The position numbers were made by a program, and so were the translations under genes. Below, piece by piece: positions 31,796 through 41,002 of a DNA stretch of 64,000 nt. The notes under the pieces were generated by a model. It ran no database searches and was not told where the DNA came from. It saw nothing but the letters and a program-made list of their open reading frames with translations. Source of the DNA: Nonomuraea sediminis (GTDB lineage Bacteria; Actinomycetota; Actinomycetes; Streptosporangiales; Streptosporangiaceae); contig NZ_JAHDTI010000006.1 in the NCBI RefSeq assembly GCF_018531495.1, forward strand, positions 1 through 64,000, written 5' to 3'. Positions within the stretch are counted from its first letter, which is position 1, and every line of letters starts with the position of its first letter.

Positions 31796-34700
31796 GTGAA
31801 GACAGGCCCGCTCTCCTTCGGCCAGGAACGACTCTGGTTTCTGAACCGGCTCGACCCCGACGACCCCTCCTACAACTGCTCCTACGTCTACCGGCTGCGC
31901 GGCGCGCTGGACGTCGCCGCGCTCGAGTCGGCCTTCACCCAGGTGGCCGCCAGGCACGAGTCGCTGCGCACCCGTTTCGAGGAGGTGGACGGGCGTCCCG
32001 TCGCGATCGTCGAGCCGCCCGGCCCGATCACCGTCGAGCGGGTGGACGCCTCCTCCGAGGAGGACGCCAGGAGCCTGGTCAGCGCGCGCACCAACGCCCT
32101 GTTCGACCTGTCGGCGGATCCGCCGTTCCGCGTGAGCCTGATCCGGCTCGGGCCGGACGACCACGTGCTGTGCGTGGTGCTCCACCACATCAACGGCGAC
32201 GGCTGGTCGCTCAACGTGCTGCGCGAGGAGGTCGCCGGGTTCTACGCGGGCGCGGACGAACCCGAGCCGCCGCCCCAGTACCTCGACCACGCCCGCGCCC
32301 AGCGCGGGAGCGAGGTCGACCTCGGCTGGTGGGTCTCCCGCCTGGCGGGCACGCCCGTCCTCGAACTGCCCGCCGACCGTCCGCGCCCGGCCGTACGCGG
32401 CACCGCGGGCGGCGAGGTGCGCTTCCGCCTCGACCCTGACCTGGTCGCCGAGGTGGGCCGCCTGGCCGCGTCGGCCAGGTGCACGCCGTTCATGGTGCTG
32501 CTGGCCGCCTACCAGGTGCTGCTGTCGCGCCACAGCGGCCGGGCCGACTTCTGCGTGGGCGTCCCCTCCTCCGGGCGGACGAGCACCGAGCTGGAGCGGA
32601 TGATCGGCTACCTGTCGACCACGATGGTCCTCAGGTGCGACCTGTCCGGCGCGCCCGCCTTCGACGAGATGCTCAGGCGCACGAGGAAGGGCGTGCTGCA
32701 GGCCCTGTCGCACCCGGACGTGCCCGTCGAGCGGCTGATCACCGAGCTCGGCCTGGAACGGGATCTCAGCAAGACTCCCCTGTTCCAGACCCTCTTCGCC
32801 GTGCACACCCAGGGCGACCTGGCCGATCCCCTGCCGGGCGTGGCGGCCGAGCCGTTCCCGCACGGCTGGCACCCGGCGAGGCACGACCTGTCGCTCGATC
32901 TGTATCCCGAACCGGACGGCAGCCTGCTCGGCGTGGCCATCTACAGCAGGGAGCTGTTCGACCCGGATACGGCCGAGCGGCTGGCGCGGCGGTTCGTCAC
33001 CCTGCTGCGCTCGATCGTCGCCGATCCCGCGCGGTCCACGGCCGAGCTGGAGCTGATGCCGCCGGAGGAGCGGGCCCAGCTTGCCGCCTGGAACGACACC
33101 CGGGCCGAGCTGCCCGAGTCCACGGTGGTGGACCTGATTCTCGCCCAGGCGCGCCGACGGCCTGACGCGCTCGCGGTCGGCCCGCTGACCTACCGCGAGC
33201 TGGTCGAGCGCGCGGCGGGCCTGGCCGTACGGCTGCGCGGGCGGGGCGTGGGGCGCGGCGACCTGGTGGCGGTACGGCTGTCGCGCGGGCCGCTGATGGT
33301 CGTCGCGCTGCTCGGCGTCGCGATGTCGGGCGCCGCCTACCTGCCGGTCGATCCCGAGTACCCGCAGGCCAGGGTGGACTACGTGATCGAGGACTCGGGC
33401 GCGGCGCTCGTCCTGACGGACGCCGACCTGGACGCCGAGCCCTCTCCCGTGGTCCCCGATCCGCCGCGCCCCGGCGACACCGCCTACGTCCTGTACACCT
33501 CCGGCTCCACCGGACGCCCCAAGGGTGTGGTCATCCAGCACCGGGCACTCACCAACTTCCTGCTGGCCATGCGCACCCTCCTCGACGCCGCGCAGGACGA
33601 CGTCTGGCTGGGCCTGACGTCGCTGTCCTTCGACATCTCGGCGCTCGAGCTGTACCTGCCGCTGGTCACCGGCGGCCGGCTGGTCGTCGCCGACGCGGAC
33701 ACCGCCCGCGACGGCGCCGCCCTGGCCGGGCTCGTGCGCGCGGAGGGCGTCACCCACGTGCAGGCCACGCCCTCGGGCTGGCGGGTGCTCATGGCCGGCG
33801 ACCTGCCGCCCGTCACCGCCCTGGCGGGCGGCGAACCGCTCCCCCTCAAGCTCGCCGCCGGCCTCCGCTCCCGCGTCCGCAGGCTGATCAACATGTACGG
33901 CCCGACGGAGACCACGATCTGGTCCACCGCGTGGGAGGTGCCCGAACACCCCGGCCGCGTCACGATCGGCCACCCCATCGCCAACACGACCGTGCACGTC
34001 GTGGACGCCCAGGGCACCGACGTGCCCGTGGGCGTGCCGGGCGAGCTGCTGATCGGCGGCGCCGGCCTGGCGACCGGCTACCTCGGCCGGCCCGAGCTGA
34101 CGGCCGAGCGCTTCGTCAGGCACGCGGGCGAGCGCGTCTACCGCACCGGCGACCTGGTCCGCCGGCTGCCCGACGGGGCGCTGGAGTTCCTCGGCCGCAC
34201 CGACAACCAGGTCAAGCTGCGCGGCCACCGCGTCGAGCTGGGCGAGATCGAGGCCGTCCTCGAATCCCACCAGCAGGTACGGCAGGCCGTCGCGGCCGTC
34301 CGCGACGACCTGCTGGTCGCCTACGTCGTGGGCGGCGACCCCGAGGACGTCAGGGCGCACGCCTCCGCCCACCTGCCCGCCTACATGGTCCCCTCAGCGG
34401 TAGTTGCTCTGGAGGCCCTCCCACTGACCCCGAACGGCAAGGTCGACAGGAAGGCGCTGCCGGATGTCGCCCCCGCGCGGCCCGCCTCCCGGCCGCCGCG
34501 CACACCCAGCGAGCACCTGGTGGCCGAGGTCTTCTCCGACGTGCTCGGCGTCGGCGAGGTCGGCGCCGACGACGACTTCTTCGCCCTCGGCGGCCACTCG
34601 CTGCTGGCCACGGCGGTGATCGGACGGTTGCCCGCGGCGCTCGCCGTACGGGAGCTGTTCCTGCACCCCACGGTCGCCGGGCTGGCCGAGGCGCTGGACC

Positions 34701-37700
34701 TGGCGGCCACGGCGGGGCGGCCCGGGCCCGTGCCACGGCCCGCGGGGGCGCCTGCCGTACTGTCCAGGAACCAGGAGCGGCTGTGGTTCCTGCAGCGGCT
34801 CGATCCCGGCGACGCCTCCTACAACATGTGGATCGTGCGCCGGCTGCGCGGGCGATTGGACCCCGTGGCACTCGGGCGAGCCGTGGACGCGCTGGTCGCG
34901 CGGCACGAGAGCCTGCGTACCCGCGTCCTCGACGTGGACGGCGTGCCGACCGCGCTGGTCGAGCCCCCGGGTCCCGTGCCGGTGGAGACCGTGGCCGCCG
35001 ACAGCCTCGCCCAGGCCGAGGCGCTGGTGGCCGAGCGCACCAACCGGCCCTTCGACCTGGCCGCGGCGCCCGCCTTCAGGGTCTCGCTGATCCGGCTGGC
35101 CGACGACGACCACGTGCTGTGCGTGGTGCTGCACCATGTCCTGGGCGACGGGTCGTCGCTGAACATCCTGCTCGGCGAGCTGGCCGCGCTCTACTCGGGG
35201 CTCGAGCTGCCCGCGCCCGCCCTGCAGTTCGCCGACGTCGCCGCCTGGCAGCGCGAGCAGGACCAGGCGCCGCTCGCCGAGCACTGGGCGCGCAGGCTGG
35301 CCGGGCTCGAACCGCTCGACCTGCCCACGGACCGCCCCCGCGACGACGCGACGCGGCGCGTGCCCGCCTTCCACACCGTCCGGCTGCCCGCCGAGGAGGC
35401 GGAACGGCTGGCGGCCACGGCCAGGGCGCGCGGCGCCACGCTGTTCATGGCGCTGCTCGCGGCCTACCAGGCGGTGCTGGCCGCGCAGTGCGGCACGCCG
35501 GACCTGGCGGTGGCCACCGTGGTCTCCGGGCGCGACCGGCCCGAGCTCGGCGGGGTGGTCGGCTACCTGGCCGACTCCGTGGTGATCCGCGGCGACCTGA
35601 GCGGCCGCCCGGCCTTCGGCGACCTGCTCGAGCGCACGCGGGACGCGGTGCTCGACGCCTTCGCGCACCGGGACGTGCCGCTGGACGAGCCGCCGGCCTT
35701 CGAGACCATGCTCATCCTGCACACCCAGGACACCGACCTGGCGCCGCCGGTCTTCTCCGGGCTCGAGGCGGCGCCGTTCGCGCACGGGTTCGCGCAGATC
35801 AAGTTCGATCTCATGGCCGAGGCCTGGCAGGACGCCCACGAGTTGCTCATCGTGTTCTCCTACGACGCCGCGCTCTTCGATCAGGGGACCGTCCAGGCGC
35901 TGGCGGCGCGCATGGAGCGGGTGCTGCGCACCGACCCGGCCGCGGAGCCTGAGCTGCTGAGCCACGACGACACCCGGGTCCTGCTCGAGCTGGGCGAAGG
36001 GCCCGCGCTCGGGGCGGCCGTGCCCGTGCCCGAGCTGGTGGCGGCAGCCGTACGCGAGCATGGGGACCGGCCGGCCGTCGGCGCGCTCAGCTACCGCGAG
36101 CTGGACGTCCGGGTCGGTGAGCTGGCGGGGATCCTGCAGGCGGGCGGCGTGGTCCCCGGCGACGTGGTCGGCGTGCTGCTCGGCAGGTCGGAAGACGCGA
36201 TCGCGGCGCTGCTCGCGGCCTGGCGGGCCGGGGCCGCCTACCTCCCGCTGGACCCCGAGCACCCCGAGGAGCGGCTGGCTTTCGTGCTCGGCGACAGCGG
36301 CGCCCGGCTGGTGCTGACCACGCCCGACCTGGCCGACCGGCTGCCCGCCGGGACGCCCCTGGCCTACACGTGCCAGAGCGCGCCGGCGCCCGAGCCCGTG
36401 CCGCCGGGCGAGGCGGCGTACGTGATCTACACCTCGGGCTCGACCGGCGTCCCCAAGGGCGTCGTGGTCGAGCACCGCAACCTGGCCGTCCGCGTCGCCT
36501 GGATGCTCGGGGAGTACGGCCTGGGCCCTGGTGACCGGGTGGTGCAGTTCGCCTCGCTCGGGTTCGACACCCACGCGGAGGAGATCTATCCCGCGCTCGC
36601 GGCGGGCGCGCATCTGCGGGTGCTGCCCGACGGGGCCGTCACGCTGCCCGACCACCTTGACGGGGTCAGCGTGCTCGACCTGCCGACCGCCTACTGGCAT
36701 CACCTGGTCGACCAGCTCGACGCCGTCGCCTGGCCGGACGGGCTGAGGCTGGTCATCCTCGGCGGCGAGCAGGCGCAGGAGGCGGCGGTGCGCCGCTGGC
36801 GGGAGCGCTTCGGCGCGCGCGTCAGGCTGCTGAACACCTACGGGCCGACCGAGACGACCGTCATCGCCACGGCCGCCGAGCTCGACGGGCGTCCCGGGCG
36901 GCCGCCGATCGGCAGGCCCATCGCCGCGACCCGCGCCTACGTCGTGGACCCCGCCGGGCGGCTGGCCCCGCCCGGCGCCCGCGGTGAGCTGTGGATCGGC
37001 GGTGACGGGGTGGCGCGCGGCTACCTCGGCCGGCCGAAGCTGACGGCCGAGCGGTTCATCGAGTTCGACGGCGGGCGCGTCTACCGGACCGGCGACCTGG
37101 CGCGCTGGCTGCCCGGCGGGCAGCTGGAGTTCCTCTGGCGGGTGGACGACCAGGTGAAGGTGCGCGGGTACCGGATCGAGCCGGGCGAGATCGAGGCGAG
37201 GATCCTGGCCTTTCCCGGCTCGGGCGAGGTGGCCGTGGTCGCGGTGGAGGAGATCCTGGCCGGATACGTCACCGGTGAGGCGGACTTCGCGGAGCTGTCG
37301 CGCCACCTCGCCGCGACGCTTCCGCCGTACATGGTGCCGACGGCCTGGGTGCGGCTCGAGCGGCTGCCGCTGACCGTCAACGGCAAGGTGGACCGGGCCG
37401 CGCTGCCCCGGCCGCAGGCCGTGACCAGGCGGTACGTGGCGCCCCGCGGAGACGCCGAGGAGCTGGTCGCCGACGTCTACGGCGAGGTGCTCGGCGTGGC
37501 GCGGGTCGGCGCGCTCGACGACTTCTTCGCGCTCGGCGGCCACTCGCTGACCGCCATGCGCGTCGTCGCCAGGCTGCGGGCCGCGGTGGGCCTCGAGGTG
37601 CCCATCCGCGCGCTGTTCGCGGCGCCCACGGTCGAGGCGCTGGCCAGGACCGTGGAAGACCTCGTGGTCGCCGAGCTCGACCAGATGTCCGACGAGGAGG

Positions 37701-37729
37701 CCGAGCGCCTCGTGAGGGAGCTTTCATGA
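31796..37729 (+). CDS. Nonribosomal peptide synthetase, C-A-T-C-A-T
   Basis: 1977 aa, two modules. Module 1: C domain with HHINGDG at 130-136, A domain about 440-890, carrier Ser935 (ALGGHSLL). Module 2: C with HHVLGDG at 1113-1119, A about 1410-1870, carrier Ser1917. There is no epimerase or thioesterase, so the chain must pass to another protein. Aligning by eye to PheA, the A1 pocket reads D-I-L-Q-L-G-M-I-W, close to published glycine codes; A2 reads D-T-E-D-I-G-T-V-I, acidic like lysine/ornithine-type pockets. It opens directly with a C domain, so the first residue is probably acylated. The GTG at 31796 has AGAGGGAAGG upstream. The stop overlaps the ATG of the carrier protein gene. Confidence 0.95.
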   Translation: MKTGPLSFGQERLWFLNRLDPDDPSYNCSYVYRLRGALDVAALESAFTQVAARHESLRTRFEEVDGRPVAIVEPPGPITVERVDASSEEDARSLVSARTNALFDLSADPPFRVSLIRLGPDDHVLCVVLHHINGDGWSLNVLREEVAGFYAGADEPEPPPQYLDHARAQRGSEVDLGWWVSRLAGTPVLELPADRPRPAVRGTAGGEVRFRLDPDLVAEVGRLAASARCTPFMVLLAAYQVLLSRHSGRADFCVGVPSSGRTSTELERMIGYLSTTMVLRCDLSGAPAFDEMLRRTRKGVLQALSHPDVPVERLITELGLERDLSKTPLFQTLFAVHTQGDLADPLPGVAAEPFPHGWHPARHDLSLDLYPEPDGSLLGVAIYSRELFDPDTAERLARRFVTLLRSIVADPARSTAELELMPPEERAQLAAWNDTRAELPESTVVDLILAQARRRPDALAVGPLTYRELVERAAGLAVRLRGRGVGRGDLVAVRLSRGPLMVVALLGVAMSGAAYLPVDPEYPQARVDYVIEDSGAALVLTDADLDAEPSPVVPDPPRPGDTAYVLYTSGSTGRPKGVVIQHRALTNFLLAMRTLLDAAQDDVWLGLTSLSFDISALELYLPLVTGGRLVVADADTARDGAALAGLVRAEGVTHVQATPSGWRVLMAGDLPPVTALAGGEPLPLKLAAGLRSRVRRLINMYGPTETTIWSTAWEVPEHPGRVTIGHPIANTTVHVVDAQGTDVPVGVPGELLIGGAGLATGYLGRPELTAERFVRHAGERVYRTGDLVRRLPDGALEFLGRTDNQVKLRGHRVELGEIEAVLESHQQVRQAVAAVRDDLLVAYVVGGDPEDVRAHASAHLPAYMVPSAVVALEALPLTPNGKVDRKALPDVAPARPASRPPRTPSEHLVAEVFSDVLGVGEVGADDDFFALGGHSLLATAVIGRLPAALAVRELFLHPTVAGLAEALDLAATAGRPGPVPRPAGAPAVLSRNQERLWFLQRLDPGDASYNMWIVRRLRGRLDPVALGRAVDALVARHESLRTRVLDVDGVPTALVEPPGPVPVETVAADSLAQAEALVAERTNRPFDLAAAPAFRVSLIRLADDDHVLCVVLHHVLGDGSSLNILLGELAALYSGLELPAPALQFADVAAWQREQDQAPLAEHWARRLAGLEPLDLPTDRPRDDATRRVPAFHTVRLPAEEAERLAATARARGATLFMALLAAYQAVLAAQCGTPDLAVATVVSGRDRPELGGVVGYLADSVVIRGDLSGRPAFGDLLERTRDAVLDAFAHRDVPLDEPPAFETMLILHTQDTDLAPPVFSGLEAAPFAHGFAQIKFDLMAEAWQDAHELLIVFSYDAALFDQGTVQALAARMERVLRTDPAAEPELLSHDDTRVLLELGEGPALGAAVPVPELVAAAVREHGDRPAVGALSYRELDVRVGELAGILQAGGVVPGDVVGVLLGRSEDAIAALLAAWRAGAAYLPLDPEHPEERLAFVLGDSGARLVLTTPDLADRLPAGTPLAYTCQSAPAPEPVPPGEAAYVIYTSGSTGVPKGVVVEHRNLAVRVAWMLGEYGLGPGDRVVQFASLGFDTHAEEIYPALAAGAHLRVLPDGAVTLPDHLDGVSVLDLPTAYWHHLVDQLDAVAWPDGLRLVILGGEQAQEAAVRRWRERFGARVRLLNTYGPTETTVIATAAELDGRPGRPPIGRPIAATRAYVVDPAGRLAPPGARGELWIGGDGVARGYLGRPKLTAERFIEFDGGRVYRTGDLARWLPGGQLEFLWRVDDQVKVRGYRIEPGEIEARILAFPGSGEVAVVAVEEILAGYVTGEADFAELSRHLAATLPPYMVPTAWVRLERLPLTVNGKVDRAALPRPQAVTRRYVAPRGDAEELVADVYGEVLGVARVGALDDFFALGGHSLTAMRVVARLRAAVGLEVPIRALFAAPTVEALARTVEDLVVAELDQMSDEEAERLVRELS

Positions 37730-37962
37730 TCAAGGAGAGACTGGCCGAGCTGGTCGGCGAGGCGTCCGACGGCGCGGTGAGCGCTCAGGAGGCGCTGTCC
37801 GCGACGGCGCCGCTGACCGCACTGGGTCTGACCTCCATCGGCGTGCTGCGCCTGGTCGACGCGATCGAGACGGAGTTCGGCGTGGCGGTGGACCTGACGC
37901 CCGAGGGCATGGCGCTGCTGGACCGCCTGGACGACCTCGCCGCCCACCTCGCGACGCGATGA
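37726..37962 (+). CDS. Stand-alone acyl/peptidyl carrier protein
   Basis: 78 aa. Phosphopantetheine attachment is expected at Ser37 in LGLTSIGVLRLVDAIETEFG, a carrier-protein helix II motif. The ATG overlaps the NRPS stop (ATGA), and its own stop overlaps the next ATG, so it is firmly part of the operon. A free carrier beside E1/E2 acyl-transfer genes suggests that it carries a dedicated acyl unit (inference). Confidence 0.9.
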   Translation: MIKERLAELVGEASDGAVSAQEALSATAPLTALGLTSIGVLRLVDAIETEFGVAVDLTPEGMALLDRLDDLAAHLATR

Positions 37963-39221
37963 ACGTCGAGTTCGGCGGGACAGGCTCCGGCACCGCGCCG
38001 CTGACCTGGGGGCAGCGGGCCATCTGGGAGGCCATCCAGAACACCGCGCCCGACGACCACTACTTCAACTTCGGCCGCGTGCTCAAGGTGCCGGGCACCA
38101 GGCAGGCCGCGGAGGTCGCGGCCGCGATCGGCGCCCTGGTCGAGCGGCACGGCGCCCTGCGCACCCGGCTCGACGACGAGGCCCGGCAGCGTCTGTCCGC
38201 CACGGGCACGCTTCCCGTCACCGTCACGGCGGGAGATCCTGGCGAGGTCCTGGCGGAGCTGGCCGCGACCAGGTTCGACTACACGGGCGAGTGGCCGCTG
38301 CGGGTGGCGCTGATCGAGGACGGCGCCCGGGTGACGCACGTGGTGCTGGTCTTCTGCCACCTGGCCGCCGACGGCCTCGGCGCCGAGGTGGCCGTCCGCG
38401 ACCTGCGCATGCTGCTGCTGCGCGGCCGGCCGTCCTGGCCGCCCGCGCCGCAACCCCTGGACCTGGCCCGCTTCCAGGCGGGACACGAGGGCCGCGGGGT
38501 CGCCGCGGGCGCCGCCGCCCACTGGGAGCAGGAGCACCGGCGCATCCCCACCACGATGTTCGGCCGTCCGGGATCTGACGCGGCCGACCCGCCCATCTGG
38601 CGGGCCCTGCTCCGCTCCCCCGCCCTGGAGCTGGCCGTGCGCCAGATCGCCCGCACCCACGCCACCTCCACCTCGACCGTCCTGCTCGCGACCGTGGCGC
38701 GGCTGGCGGCGGCCGTGGAGGGGCACCCGACCGCCGCCGTGCTGCCGATCGTCGCCAACAGGTTCAGGCGCGACACCATCGGCCTGGTGAGCACGCTGTC
38801 TCAGGAGGGACTGTTCACCCTGGACGTCGACCGGCCCTTCGGCGAGCTGCTGCGCGAGGCGGGGCCCGCCGCCCTGCGCGCCTACCGCAGCGCCTACCAC
38901 GACCCCGCCGACAGGACCAGGATCGTCCAGGCGGAGAGCGAGCGCCGCGGCGCGCAGGTCCACCCGCTCTGCTGCTTCAACGACATGCGCTTCGCCGATC
39001 CGGGCCCGGCGGCCTGCACGCCGGAGGAGCTGGACAAGGCGCTGGCGGACACGGAGCTGTCGTGGCCGATGAGCCAGCACGAGCTCAACTGCCGCTTCTG
39101 CGTCCACGTCACCACCGAGGGCGTCTCGCTGACGGCCGACACGCGGTTCCTGCCGCGGCCGTCGATGCAGCGCTACCTGCTCGACCTGGAGGCCGTGCTC
39201 GTGGCGGAGGCGCGCTCGTGA
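37959..39221 (+). CDS. Stand-alone condensation-domain-like protein with Cys-His active site variant
   Basis: 420 aa. The N-terminal PLTWGQRAIW resembles C-domain motif C1. The active-site motif is CHLAADG (133-139) instead of HHxxxDG: the second, catalytic His134 and the structural Asp138-Gly139 are kept, while the first His is Cys. The fold continues with a VANRFRRDTIGLVSTLSQEG segment typical of condensation or acyltransferase relatives. It may join the acyl group on the free carrier protein to the peptide. It is coupled on both sides by 4-nt overlaps. Confidence 0.82.
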   Translation: MNVEFGGTGSGTAPLTWGQRAIWEAIQNTAPDDHYFNFGRVLKVPGTRQAAEVAAAIGALVERHGALRTRLDDEARQRLSATGTLPVTVTAGDPGEVLAELAATRFDYTGEWPLRVALIEDGARVTHVVLVFCHLAADGLGAEVAVRDLRMLLLRGRPSWPPAPQPLDLARFQAGHEGRGVAAGAAAHWEQEHRRIPTTMFGRPGSDAADPPIWRALLRSPALELAVRQIARTHATSTSTVLLATVARLAAAVEGHPTAAVLPIVANRFRRDTIGLVSTLSQEGLFTLDVDRPFGELLREAGPAALRAYRSAYHDPADRTRIVQAESERRGAQVHPLCCFNDMRFADPGPAACTPEELDKALADTELSWPMSQHELNCRFCVHVTTEGVSLTADTRFLPRPSMQRYLLDLEAVLVAEARS

Positions 39222-41002
39222 CGGTCCGCGCCTACGCCCAGGCCACCTCCTGCGCGCAGGGTTCGACGCTGCGCTTCGTGCTGTCCGAGCCGTCCGTCGT
39301 CGAGGTCACCGACCTGGCCGACGACCGGGTCGTGTACACCGGGCAGGCCACCCCGGCCTGGGACCTGGAGGTCCCCGCCGGCTGGCGCAGCTCGCTCTAC
39401 CGGGCCAGGTTCGGCCCGGAGATCCCCTGGCCGAAGAGCCTGCCGGGGGCGACCCCCTGCCCTGACAACGAGGTCTTCTTCGTCGTACGGCAGGCCGTCC
39501 CGACCTCGCCGATCCTCATCAGCGTCCCCTTCACCACCTGGCAGGCCTACAACCTGGCCGGGGAGCCGGGCCAGGGACTGTACTGGACCGAGTCGCCCAC
39601 CAGGGCGCACCGCGTCACCTTCGACAGGCCCGGCGGCGGGCCGCCTCCGGAACGCTGGGAGGAGGGCCTGATCCGCTGGCTGCGCCCGGCCGGGTACGAC
39701 GTGGCCTACTGCTCCAACCTCGATCTGCACGACGGCCTCGACCTGCTGTCGGGGTACCGGCTGCTGGTGGTCAACGGTCACGACGAGTACTGGTCGGCCC
39801 AGATGCGCGACACCGTGGAGGAGTTCGTCCGGCGCGGCGGCAACGTCGCCTTCCTGGCCGGGAACACCTGCTGGTGGCAGATCCGCCTGGAGGACGGCAA
39901 GCGCACCATGGTCTGCCACCGGGACCCGGTCGCCGGCGACACCGCCGAGTGGACGGCCGCGGGACGGCCGGAGAACACGCTGACCGGCGTCAGCTTCCGC
40001 GCGGGCGCCGGTACCTGGGGCCAGGACATGCCGCGCATGCTGGAGGAGTCGTACACGGTGCGTTTCGCCGGTCACTGGGCCTTCGAGGGCACCGGGCTGA
40101 CCGACGGCGACAAGTTCGGGCAGGGCTGCCTGGGCTACGAGACCGACGCGGCCGAGTTCGAGGAGGTCGGCGGCGTGCCGCGGGTCACCTGCACGGACGG
40201 CACGCCCGCCTCCTTCGTCGTGCTGGCCACCGCCGACCTGCGGCACTGGAGCGCCTACGGGCAGGGCGGGTGGGCCACGATGGGCGTGTTCACCAGCGGC
40301 CTGGGCACCGTCTTCACCGCGGCCACCGTCAACTGGGGCAACACGCTGGGCGACCCGGTCGTGGAGCGGATCACCAGGAACGTGCTCGACAGGCTGTCGG
40401 CCGAGTCGCGCCGCGGCTGGGAGGTCATCGGCCCCGTCGCGGACCTGCGCGCCATGGCGGTGCTCGGACGCACCCTGTACGCGGTGGACGCCGGCGGCTG
40501 CCTGCTGAGCAGGGAGCTGTGCGGGCAGAACCTGGCCTGGTCCGCCGTGGCCGAGGCCGGTGACCTGGTGGGCCTCGCCGTGCCGAGGGAGGCCGCGGGC
40601 GGCGTGAGCCAGGCGCTGCACGGGGTGTCGCGGAGCGGGCGCCTGGTCCGCTGGGACCGCGGCGAATGGCGCGAGATCGGCCACGCCCCCGCCGCCGCGG
40701 TCGGGCTGGCCGTGGCCGACTGCACCTTCTACGTGGCCACGGACGCGGGCGAGCTGTGGCGCCTGCCGTTCGGCGCCCGGGAGTGGGAGCCCGACGGCTC
40801 CTCGGCCGGGGCCGTGTGCCTGGCGGGCACGAACGGGAGGCTGTTCGCCGCCGGGGCCGGGGGCCGGTTGCTGACCAGGATCCCCGGTTCGCACTGGGAG
40901 GAGCACCCGGTGCGCGTGCCGGGCGAGGTGTTCACCGCACACTCCGGGCTGCTGGTCGCGGGCGGTCCTGGCGAGCCGCTGCGCTGGTCGCGCGTGCGCT
41001 GA
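39218..41002 (+). CDS. N,N-dimethylformamidase large-subunit-like protein
   Basis: 594 aa from the GTG at 39218 (GTGA overlap with the upstream stop). The central region, including ISVPFTTWQAYNLAGEPGQG, NGHDEYWSAQMRDTVEEFV and FLAGNTCWWQIR, matches the C-terminal domain of the DMFase large subunit family. The C-terminal 170 residues look like short repeated beta strands. DMFase is an iron-dependent amidohydrolase; whether this protein hydrolyses or forms an amide on the peptide product is unknown. The last 71 nt overlap the convergent NRPS-MFS gene. Confidence 0.8.
   Translation: MTVRAYAQATSCAQGSTLRFVLSEPSVVEVTDLADDRVVYTGQATPAWDLEVPAGWRSSLYRARFGPEIPWPKSLPGATPCPDNEVFFVVRQAVPTSPILISVPFTTWQAYNLAGEPGQGLYWTESPTRAHRVTFDRPGGGPPPERWEEGLIRWLRPAGYDVAYCSNLDLHDGLDLLSGYRLLVVNGHDEYWSAQMRDTVEEFVRRGGNVAFLAGNTCWWQIRLEDGKRTMVCHRDPVAGDTAEWTAAGRPENTLTGVSFRAGAGTWGQDMPRMLEESYTVRFAGHWAFEGTGLTDGDKFGQGCLGYETDAAEFEEVGGVPRVTCTDGTPASFVVLATADLRHWSAYGQGGWATMGVFTSGLGTVFTAATVNWGNTLGDPVVERITRNVLDRLSAESRRGWEVIGPVADLRAMAVLGRTLYAVDAGGCLLSRELCGQNLAWSAVAEAGDLVGLAVPREAAGGVSQALHGVSRSGRLVRWDRGEWREIGHAPAAAVGLAVADCTFYVATDAGELWRLPFGAREWEPDGSSAGAVCLAGTNGRLFAAGAGGRLLTRIPGSHWEEHPVRVPGEVFTAHSGLLVAGGPGEPLRWSRVR

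Noticed and set aside
31478..34372. Long minus-strand frame opposite the first NRPS gene (964 codons)
   Set aside because: Antisense shadow of the NRPS; its end reads the VanX-like gene in a wrong frame and no motif is found.
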